Origin: a virus
Strand: one strand, 5' to 3'
IMG/VR virus record: IMGVR_UViG_3300046006_003605
Location: 1 to 27,607 of that record
DNA length: 27,607 bases
Shown: positions 23,506-27,607 of the stretch, one piece after another
Layout of the letters: each line of letters starts with the position of its first letter
How positions within the stretch are numbered: position 1 is the first letter of the stretch
Translations under genes and position numbers: made by a program
The notes under the pieces: model-generated
Told to the model about the DNA's origin: nothing
The model's input: only the letters and a program-made list of their open reading frames with translations
Databases searched by the model: none

Positions 23506-23577
23506 ATGTGGACAACACCATCGGCAATCGATTTGCGTTTCGGGTTCGAAATCACAATGTACATTGCAAATAGGTAA
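23506..23577 (+). CDS. pqqA: PqqA, precursor peptide of pyrroloquinoline quinone
   Basis: A 23-codon gene. The peptide begins MWTTP, continues with IDLRFGFEITMY and ends ANR. PqqA is the ribosomally made substrate for PQQ: PqqE, with the PqqD chaperone, joins the side chains of a Glu and a Tyr in an ExxxY motif. Here these are E15 and Y19, the same positions as in the 23-residue Klebsiella PqqA as I recall it, with which I count 14 identical residues. AGGAGA at 23495-23500 is a strong ribosome-binding site 5 nt before the ATG. G+C is 30 of 72 bases, above the AT-rich neighbours, which suggests acquisition from a bacterium. No pqqB-E genes are visible, so the phage would supply only the consumable peptide and the host the enzymes. 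Recognition is confident although the gene is short. Confidence 0.9.
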   Translation: MWTTPSAIDLRFGFEITMYIANR

Positions 23578-23735
23578 TACCGCTTTCCTCGGGATGGGAA
23601 CGTAAAGACTTCACCTTAGGACCGCTTTGGTACGGAGCGTGAATTAAGCTGGCACAACGATAGGGTGTCCCTGTATTCAGTAAGCAGGATAGCTATGCCT
23701 TCGGGGTAGCACTTTCTTTAACTCGCTTAATAGGA
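23578..23735 (+). ncRNA. GC-rich, probably structured RNA segment downstream of pqqA
   Basis: No start-to-stop gene fits this stretch, yet it is very unlike its surroundings: in 23578-23710 I count 69 G+C of 133 bases (52%) against an AT-rich background. A clear hairpin sits at 23692-23710: GCTATGCC and GGGTAGC pair with one bulged G around a TTCG loop, i.e. the very stable cUUCGg tetraloop. ATAGGG/CCCTGT around TGT (about 23660-23674) and UUCAC/GUGAA (about 23610 and 23639) are further candidate stems. It ends just before the ribosome-binding site (AGGAG, 23732-23736) of the next gene. It could be a riboswitch, a regulatory RNA, a tail of the pqqA message or a remnant of transferred host DNA. 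I know no RNA family that it matches. Confidence 0.5.
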
Positions 23736-23741
23736 GCACTT

Positions 23742-24038
23742 ATGATTACAGCCGATATTTTTATCGACACAGTTCAAAACGGCAAACGCCAATTCATTTC
23801 TAAATATGTAACAGACAAAGACCTTGCAAAACCACTCAACGATTTTGTGGATGCGCAGACTGTATTTTCGCACGCAGTAGTTACATCAGTGAAAGAATCT
23901 TTTGGTCATCTAAATAAAAAAATAACTCAAAGTAAAATTGAAGAAGTAATTAATCCATTTAATATTGATTGGGTTCAAGCAGGTATGAAAGCTTGGTTAG
24001 ATCAACCGGCAACTAAAACTAAACCATATAAGGAGTAA
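23742..24038 (+). CDS. Conserved small phage protein
   Basis: 98 aa, function unknown. It begins ITADIFIDTVQNGKRQFISKYV, with a helix, then LAKPLNDFVDAQTVFSHAVVTS, and ends with FNIDWVQAGMKAWLDQ and a Lys-rich tail. The pattern of a short helical N-terminus plus the LNDFVDAQT segment is one I associate with hypothetical proteins near gp45/regA in marine T4-like phages. Neither signal peptide nor membrane helix. AGGAG at 23732-23736 is well placed before the ATG. It ends 3 nt before hsp20, so the two are co-transcribed. Confidence 0.75.
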   Translation: MITADIFIDTVQNGKRQFISKYVTDKDLAKPLNDFVDAQTVFSHAVVTSVKESFGHLNKKITQSKIEEVINPFNIDWVQAGMKAWLDQPATKTKPYKE

Positions 24039-24041
24039 CAT

Positions 24042-24563
24042 ATGACGACTCCTGCTTTTAGTAATTTCATTTTTGGCCCAGCATATAAAGATGTTGAGAA
24101 GTTTTTTGTTGGTTATGATCAACAGTTTAATCGCATGGCAAAGTTTCACGATGACCTGGCGAAAAATGTACCAAATTATCCTCCATATAATATTAAGAAA
24201 ACCGGTGAGAATACTTATGCTATTGAATTAGCGGTTGCCGGTTTTGGTAAACAGGATATTGAGATTGAATTCGCAGATGATGTACTTATTGTCAAAGGAA
24301 ATACCTCTGAAGATAATAACGATTATTTGTTTAAAGGAATCGCTGCACGCAACTTTACTCGTACATTCGCATTGAATGAACAAATTGAAATTAAAGATGC
24401 AGAACTTTTTAATGGTATGCTTAAGATTGTACTAGAACGTATTATCCCCGAGCATAAGAAACCTAAAAAGATTGAAGTTAAAGATGCAAATGAACCTACA
24501 TCTTCTAACGGAAAAAAGTCTAAGAAAGAATTGTTATTGGAGGATACTAATGCAATTGATTAA
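24042..24563 (+). CDS. hsp20: Small heat-shock protein Hsp20 (IbpA-like)
   Basis: 173 aa ATP-independent holdase chaperone that binds unfolding proteins. The alpha-crystallin domain runs from about residue 46 to 140: YPPYNIKKTGENTYAIELAV (46-65), the GFGKQDIEIEF strand, then YLFKGIAARNFTRTF (around 95-109), which is the bacterial class A mark, and FNGMLKIVLERIIPE with the G-x-L motif. The C-terminal tail is Lys- and Ser-rich and lacks a clear IxI motif. Hsp20 genes are part of the extended core of cyanophages and other marine T4-like phages and may help virion or replisome protein folding. It follows the preceding gene by 3 nt and overlaps the next by 14 nt. Confidence 0.93.
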   Translation: MTTPAFSNFIFGPAYKDVEKFFVGYDQQFNRMAKFHDDLAKNVPNYPPYNIKKTGENTYAIELAVAGFGKQDIEIEFADDVLIVKGNTSEDNNDYLFKGIAARNFTRTFALNEQIEIKDAELFNGMLKIVLERIIPEHKKPKKIEVKDANEPTSSNGKKSKKELLLEDTNAID

Positions 24564-24708
24564 AAAAGTTTGTAATCTTTTTTCATTGAAGCATCGGTAT
24601 AATTCAGATTTAGAAAACTTTATTCTTAGTAATAATCCAAAAGATGTTTCGGATGTAGAGCGGTTAGCGAAGCAATATGATATGGCTCGCAAAAATAGTT
24701 TTTATTAA
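24550..24708 (+). CDS. 52-aa small protein, DUF3563-like
   Basis: 52 aa. The ATG at 24550 is chosen because GGAGG (24539-24543) sits 6 nt upstream, inside the hsp20 gene; longer readings in the frame lack such a site. The sequence starts QLIKKVCNLFSLKHRYNSD and continues DLENFILSNNPKDVSDVERL and AKQYDMARKNSFY. The layout, a basic amphipathic start followed by L-x-x-x-I/L-x-x-x-NP-x-D-x-x-D-V-E-R, resembles DUF3563 and related 50-aa proteins of proteobacteria and phages. Function unknown. It overlaps hsp20 by 14 nt, and the GNRA hairpin follows its stop within 6 nt. Confidence 0.7.
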   Translation: MQLIKKVCNLFSLKHRYNSDLENFILSNNPKDVSDVERLAKQYDMARKNSFY

Positions 24709-24713
24709 ATACA

Positions 24714-24733
24714 TGCGGGGGGAAACCCCCGCA
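24714..24733 (+). other. Intercistronic RNA hairpin with GAAA tetraloop
   Basis: TGCGGGGG (24714-24721) pairs perfectly with CCCCCGCA (24726-24733) around GAAA (24722-24725), again a GNRA tetraloop on a GC-rich 8-bp stem. No T-run follows. It lies 6 nt before the ribosome-binding site (AAGGA, 24739-24743) of the LSm-like gene. Probable roles are protection of the upstream message end, an attenuation or processing signal, or binding of a protein. It is GC-rich in an AT-rich setting, so chance is unlikely. Confidence 0.65.
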
Positions 24734-24747
24734 ACTGAAAGGATATT

Positions 24748-25086
24748 ATGATTAGATTACTTAAGTTAATAACGAGTGAAGAAATTGTGGGTGAATGTAC
24801 TAAGCGAGGATCTAAAATTTTTGTAAAAAGACCTTGTGCGATTATGCTTATTCAATCTAAATCTACACCCGATCAGCATTCAATGGCATTAATCCCCTAT
24901 GCTGGATATACCAAAGGTCACGAAGTACAAATTGAATCTAAACATATAGTTTGGGAAGCTGAGTTGGATGAAGATGTATTGAATCAATATACATCTCTAT
25001 TTGGTTCTGCAATTCAAATTGTAACCTCGGCTGCAGATAAGGCAACGATACCAAATACATCTACTTTAAATATAGTAAAAAATTAA
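24748..25086 (+). CDS. LSm/Hfq-like small phage protein
   Basis: 112 aa. The N-terminus IRLLKLITSEEIVGECTKRG is like an Sm1 motif (a strand, then G-E-x-x-x-x), KIFVKRPCAIMLI continues the small beta barrel, and ALIPYAGYTKGHEVQIESKHIVW forms later strands. The C-terminal half ends with LNQYTSLFGSAIQI, which marks a family common in cyanophages and other T4-like marine phages. LSm proteins bind RNA as rings. In this window it stands near RegA, so RNA-level control is a reasonable guess, but its RNA target is unknown. AAGGA precedes the ATG, and a bidirectional terminator follows its stop. Confidence 0.8.
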   Translation: MIRLLKLITSEEIVGECTKRGSKIFVKRPCAIMLIQSKSTPDQHSMALIPYAGYTKGHEVQIESKHIVWEAELDEDVLNQYTSLFGSAIQIVTSAADKATIPNTSTLNIVKN

Positions 25087-25092
25087 ACTAAG

Positions 25093-25115
25093 AACTAGGG
25101 CACCGCCCTAGTTTT
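25093..25115. terminator. Bidirectional intrinsic terminator
   Basis: AACTAGGGC (25093-25101) pairs with GCCCTAGTT (25105-25113) around an ACC loop, followed by TT and, on the other strand, by a short T-containing run (TTCTTAGTTT). It sits between the convergent LSm-like gene (+) and the secreted-protein gene (-), where it can end both transcripts. Confidence 0.85.
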
Positions 25116-25119
25116 AGTA

Positions 25120-25581
25120 TCAAATAACTTCTTTACCGCATACTGTGATAAAGACTTGCTCGCGGGGCGTATTAGGTATATCTAAATTTGTTACATACTC
25201 CCCCATTTGATGCCGTTGTATCCATACTATTTTATTGTCTGCATCTGTAAAGAAATCTGTTATTAGATATAACTTAGCAGAATCACATTCAACTAAACCA
25301 AAACTATAAATTTTCTTAATTGGTACGGGAATCTGTTCGTATTTTACCTCATTGTTAAATACAATCATACTATGCATCTTAAGCATTTCATCGGACTTAG
25401 CAAATCCGCCCTTATTTAAATATAACTGATAAGTGGATTCTTTTGCAACAAATTCCCAATCCAAATTAGTATATGCTATAGTGTAATCACCGTTCTCTTC
25501 AATAAAATGAAATTTAAATTCATTTGCTGCGAATGTAATTGTTGCGAACGCTAATAGAATAATTGCTAATAGTTTTTTCAT
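25120..25581 (-). CDS. Secreted protein with signal peptide, surface-adhesin E-like
   Basis: 153 aa. A signal peptide is clear: KK at the start, hydrophobic LLAIILLAFATITFA to about residue 18, then ANEF, so cleavage after an AxA-type site (TFA) is likely. The mature part is a mostly beta protein with two Cys near residues 100 and 148 (VECDSAKL, ITVCGKEV), a layout like the surface-adhesin protein E domain: short strands, a CDSAKLYLITDFF strand and a closing C near the end. It is the last gene of the - strand operon. AAGGA lies 5 nt before its ATG. It should go to the periplasm or surface. The adhesin-E likeness is moderate. Confidence 0.65.
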   Translation of the reverse strand: MKKLLAIILLAFATITFAANEFKFHFIEENGDYTIAYTNLDWEFVAKESTYQLYLNKGGFAKSDEMLKMHSMIVFNNEVKYEQIPVPIKKIYSFGLVECDSAKLYLITDFFTDADNKIVWIQRHQMGEYVTNLDIPNTPREQVFITVCGKEVI

Positions 25582-25601
25582 GACAATCCTTCATTATGAG
25601 C

Positions 25602-25892
25602 CTAATCTTGATTAAAGAATTTTTTCTTAGGCTTAGGTGGTGCTACAGGTGGCGGTGGAGGTTCGGGTTCCTTCTTAGTATGTATATGATCTTTTTTCAA
25701 CATATCTTTAAAAAGTTTTACAGTTTTTAGAAGTTCTCTATCTGCAACCATTTTTATGGCTAATAGTTTACTGTCATAACTATTAGCTCCCTCTAATAAA
25801 TCCCTAGATACGGACATCTTCTTTTTTGGTTTTAATGCTTGGAGTTGTTTCTTAAACTCTTCTGATTCTGGTGTCTTTTCTTCTTCGCTCAT
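25602..25892 (-). CDS. Small charged protein with Pro-rich C-terminus
   Basis: 96 aa, function unknown. The N-terminus is acidic then basic (EEEKTPESEEFKKQLQALKPKKK), the middle is helical (LLEGANSYDSKLLAIKMVADREL), and the C-terminus carries PEPPPPPVAPPKPKKKFF, a Pro run likely to be extended and exposed. No membrane helix or signal peptide. AGGAAAA precedes the ATG. It lies between two envelope-type genes of the operon, so it may bridge a membrane protein and another partner. Nothing identifies it further. Confidence 0.65.
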   Translation of the reverse strand: MSEEEKTPESEEFKKQLQALKPKKKMSVSRDLLEGANSYDSKLLAIKMVADRELLKTVKLFKDMLKKDHIHTKKEPEPPPPPVAPPKPKKKFFNQD

Positions 25893-25899
25893 TTTTTTC

Positions 25900-26550
25900 C
25901 TAGGTGCAATCTACCCATCGTAAAGTTGAATACCAATCATACGTTGGACTACCTTTAGGTATAAAGCAAGTGCCTAATTCTGGATTTTGCTGTATCCTAT
26001 CCTGTACGATCAAATACATACAACCCACGTACAAAACTATTGCAAGTAATATTGTTGCAACCCATGAACTATCATTAAGTAATGCTTGTAATTTTCTTCT
26101 TCGTCTAGCAGCTTTAGCCATAGCTGCAGCTCGCGCTTCTTTTTGTTCTTTTTCTGCTCGGTCTCGTTTTTCTTCTATAAGGTCAGACAATCGCTGTCTT
26201 TCCGCACTAAATCTACTCCATATATCACCCAATCCAGGTGTTTGATAAATCAACATTTCTCGCAATTCTACTTCGGCTTGCTCAAGTTGCATCTGCATCA
26301 TAACATTATTCAACGCTTGAGAATTAACCTTAGACGGGTCATCGCTGTCTTCACTTTCCTTTTTTGCTTGAGCAGCGGCTTCTTGTACTACTCCTTTGGC
26401 ATCTAGAAACTTTCCAATATTTCCGGACACCTCCATTGTAATTTCTGATACATCTGCCGCTGCTGCTTGACATTCTTTATAGAACTCCACACCTGATCTT
26501 ATTGCTTTTAATGCCCCTTGCGCCATCGCAAAGGCGGTGATTGGATCCAC
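25900..26550 (-). CDS. Coiled-coil membrane-anchored protein
   Basis: 216 aa, start GTG at 26550 with AAGGA 5 nt upstream on the - strand. Residues 1-80 are helical and Ala-rich (PITAFAMAQGALKAIRSGVEF), and a long charged coiled coil follows (IEEKRDRAEKEQKEARAAAM, RRRRK) to about residue 155. A single hydrophobic segment VATILLAIVLYVGCMYLIV spans about 162-181, and the last 30 residues (ELGTCFIPKGSPTYDWYST) are likely on the far side with two Cys. The layout suggests a cytoplasmic coiled coil tethered to the inner membrane. It sits between the two-helix membrane protein and the Pro-rich gene. Similar proteins occur in marine phages; function unknown. Confidence 0.7.
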   Translation of the reverse strand: MDPITAFAMAQGALKAIRSGVEFYKECQAAAADVSEITMEVSGNIGKFLDAKGVVQEAAAQAKKESEDSDDPSKVNSQALNNVMMQMQLEQAEVELREMLIYQTPGLGDIWSRFSAERQRLSDLIEEKRDRAEKEQKEARAAAMAKAARRRRKLQALLNDSSWVATILLAIVLYVGCMYLIVQDRIQQNPELGTCFIPKGSPTYDWYSTLRWVDCT

Positions 26551-26567
26551 GACATTCCTTTTTCTTT

Positions 26568-26942
26568 TTAGCTTTTTAGTTCCTCCGCAGCTTCTTCTTC
26601 TGCTTCGGCCCGATTATTAATTTCTGCTTGAAATGCAGATCTTTGCATTTCTGCACCTGCCATTGCTGCTTCTCTACCTGTACCTGCAAGCATAATACCG
26701 CTTAATGTTCCGCATAAAAATGTTGCCACGGGAATAATAAGTTCAAAAAATTTACTATCAATGGGACTTATTGCATCTAGCGGCTGAGTAACAAAAATAA
26801 TACTATATAACACTACAAAAATAATGCCAATTAACGTAAATGCTAAACAAGCACCAATAAACACTTTAAGTCTAACCATTAACTCCGATTCAGTATATCT
26901 CTCACCGGGCTTAGATACTTTTGATTTTTCGCTATTTTTCAT
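26568..26942 (-). CDS. Two-helix membrane protein, holin-like in layout
   Basis: 124 aa. A charged start (KNSEKSKVSKPGERYTESEL) precedes helix 1 at about residues 25-50 (FIGACLAFTLIGIIFVVLYS), a short loop, then helix 2 at about 66-87 (LIIPVATFLCGTLSGIMLAG). The tail is acidic and helical (RAEAEEEAAEEL). Two helices with charged ends and this size fit class II holins, but many membrane proteins look like this, so lysis is only a possibility. It starts at 26942, overlapping the lipoprotein stop by 4 nt (ATGA), so the two are translationally coupled. It is followed by the GTG-start coiled-coil gene after 17 nt. Confidence 0.7.
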   Translation of the reverse strand: MKNSEKSKVSKPGERYTESELMVRLKVFIGACLAFTLIGIIFVVLYSIIFVTQPLDAISPIDSKFFELIIPVATFLCGTLSGIMLAGTGREAAMAGAEMQRSAFQAEINNRAEAEEEAAEELKS

Positions 26943-27115
26943 CTTTTCAAATCCTTATTAAAAATTAGTTCAGGGCAATCTCGATTCACTTCACATATTG
27001 GTTTTTTGCATTGTGGGGTATTCCAATTCCCCGGATCTTGGCATGGGTATCTAAATGCTTGATTGCATCCTGCCAGTAGTAAAATTATAAAAATACAATA
27101 TTTTATATACATCAT
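26939..27115 (-). CDS. Small lipoprotein (58 aa)
   Basis: 58 aa, easily missed because it is short. The start is the ATG at 27115, one base after the stop of the upstream gene (TAA-C-ATG). A hydrophobic N-terminus (YIKYCIFIILLLAGC) ends in a lipobox LLLAGC with Cys 17, so signal peptidase II cleavage and lipid attachment are expected. The mature part is about 42 residues with four further Cys and several Pro (YPCQDPGNW, CKKPICEV, RDCPEL). The stop overlaps the next start by 4 nt. Short lipoproteins next to holin-like genes are sometimes outer-membrane spanins (Rz1 type), but the Cys content is unusual for that. Its function is otherwise unknown. Confidence 0.8.
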   Translation of the reverse strand: MMYIKYCIFIILLLAGCNQAFRYPCQDPGNWNTPQCKKPICEVNRDCPELIFNKDLKR

Positions 27116-27116
27116 G

Positions 27117-27392
27117 TTATCCTCGTCTTGTCCATGAACTTATGCCAACGTATGCGCCCACTACGCCACCTAATGCAATCCAGTACAATTCCAATGCAGA
27201 ACTGATTCGTTCAATCCTTGATTCTGGGACAACAAACATAATAGAAAATGCTGTGACAATGAGTGAAATTAACGCTACCCATGCCATTCTTCTTCTATTT
27301 TTTGCTCGTTGTTCGTAGATAGTATATTCCTTTTTATCTAAAATTCCATCATGGTTTATATCAATAGATTCTAGATTTTCTTCAGTAGCCAT
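27117..27392 (-). CDS. Two-helix membrane protein with EF-hand loop
   Basis: 91 aa. Residues 11-22, DINHDGILDKKE, form a canonical EF-hand loop: D at 1, N at 3, D at 5, G at 6, a hydrophobic residue at 8, D at 9 and E at 12, so Ca2+ binding is likely. A basic patch (RAKNRRRMAW) follows, then helices at about residues 37-55 (VALISLIVTAFSIMFVV) and 67-84 (LELYWIALGGVVGAYVG). GAGAGG 5 nt before the ATG is a good ribosome-binding site. It is the first gene of the - strand operon, and its stop is one base from the lipoprotein start. A Ca2+-sensing step in membrane function or lysis is possible but unproven. Confidence 0.75.
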   Translation of the reverse strand: MATEENLESIDINHDGILDKKEYTIYEQRAKNRRRMAWVALISLIVTAFSIMFVVPESRIERISSALELYWIALGGVVGAYVGISSWTRRG

Positions 27393-27498
27393 TTACACCT
27401 CTCATGTTATGCCGTAAATCTATACGTTAGTATTTCTACGAGTTTGCGTATGAAGGTAATGCTATTATAGGTGTGGGGGGTAGTGCTCGAATCAGATG

Positions 27499-27515
27499 CG
27501 GTTTAATTTAAACCG
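27499..27515. repeat. Perfect palindrome, operator-like
   Basis: CGGTTTAA (27499-27506) is the exact reverse complement of TTAAACCG (27508-27515) around a single T. An 8-bp perfect dyad about 30 nt upstream of the - strand TATAAT is a good candidate binding site for a dimeric regulator. Confidence 0.55.
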
Positions 27516-27568
27516 AAGACAATGTCATTACGAAGTGCCACTTTGCACGGGCCTTCATATTTTTAATC

Positions 27569-27592
27569 CATTTTATTTGGACATTTTATTTG
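27569..27592 (+). repeat. 11-bp direct repeat
   Basis: CATTTTATTTG occurs at 27569-27579 and again at 27582-27592, a spacing of 13 bp. It is AT-rich, so chance is possible. It sits at the end of the window, upstream of whatever lies beyond 27607. Confidence 0.5.
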
Positions 27593-27607
27593 TAAATAAT
27601 GGTTAAT

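Larger units (their letters stand above)
27393..27607. promoter_or_regulatory. Non-coding region upstream of the - strand operon
   Basis: 215 nt without a gene. On the - strand a TATAAT lies at 27464-27469 (read as ATTATA on +), with no good -35 box 17 nt away, so a promoter for the operon here is plausible but weak. A palindrome and a direct repeat are listed separately. The rest shows nothing I recognise. Confidence 0.4.

Noticed and set aside
23540-23560. T-loop-like GGGTTCGAAATC suggesting a tRNA
   Set aside because: It lies inside pqqA and no acceptor, D or anticodon arm can be paired around it.
23577-23711. Protein-like open frames in the segment after pqqA (for example GWERKDFTLGPLWYG and ELSWHNDRVSLYS in two different frames)
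   Set aside because: Neither has a start codon or ribosome-binding site, they lie in different frames, and the codons (CGG, GGG, GTG) are unlike the neighbours; a structured GC-rich segment explains the bases better. A frameshifted gene remnant cannot be excluded.
1-27607. CRISPR arrays, tRNA genes, insertion sequences, integrase or attachment sites
   Set aside because: No repeat-spacer pattern, no cloverleaf in the few intergenic gaps, and no transposase or integrase motifs in any frame read.

Overview
The window looks like the replication/recombination region of a T4-like marine myovirus: AT-rich, almost entirely coding, with genes that touch or overlap. The phage identity rests on a recognisable T4 core: gp47 and gp46 (recombination nuclease), gp45 (sliding clamp), gp44 and gp62 (clamp loader) and RegA (translational repressor). 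Around it lie genes typical of marine T4-like phages: a 2OG-Fe(II) oxygenase, a CobS-like AAA+ ATPase with a VWA partner, Hsp20 and an LSm-like protein. The host is not known from the sequence. A phage-borne pqqA suggests a bacterium that makes pyrroloquinoline quinone (PQQ), for example a marine methylotroph, but that is inference.

Layout. 1-3.6 kb: small phage proteins, a GT4 glycosyltransferase, a GalE-like epimerase, a divergent QueD/PTPS-like protein and a DUF2452 protein. 3.6-7.25 kb: gp47, gp46, a 2OG oxygenase and a conserved small protein. 7.25-10.76 kb: a two-gene module, an HEXXH-plus-VWA protein and a MoxR/CobS-type AAA+ ATPase, each behind its own near-identical sigma70-type promoter. 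10.77-20.36 kb: a glycan island on the + strand. It holds GMD, a GMER/ColC-type reductase, a ColD-type PLP 3-dehydratase (active-site Lys replaced by His), an FkbM methyltransferase, a GT11-like and a GT10 fucosyltransferase and five more putative glycosyltransferases. Together these could make a GDP-6-deoxy or 3,6-dideoxy-hexose (GDP-fucose or GDP-colitose) and transfer it. 20.34-23.41 kb: DUF3310, gp45, gp44, a small membrane protein, gp62 and regA. 23.41-25.09 kb: a 333-nt gap holding an intact 23-codon pqqA and a GC-rich, probably structured segment, then a small phage protein, Hsp20, a 52-aa protein and the LSm-like protein, closed by a bidirectional terminator.

25.12-27.39 kb: a convergent operon on the - strand in which most products carry a signal peptide, lipobox or membrane helix, including a 58-aa lipoprotein and a two-helix membrane protein with a canonical EF-hand loop. 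It may serve lysis or envelope modification. The last 215 nt are non-coding and carry a perfect palindrome and a direct repeat.

The most striking points are the phage-encoded PqqA precursor peptide with its GC-rich downstream segment, the ColD-type dehydratase that points to a dideoxysugar pathway, and the protease-like VWA/AAA+ pair with duplicated promoters.
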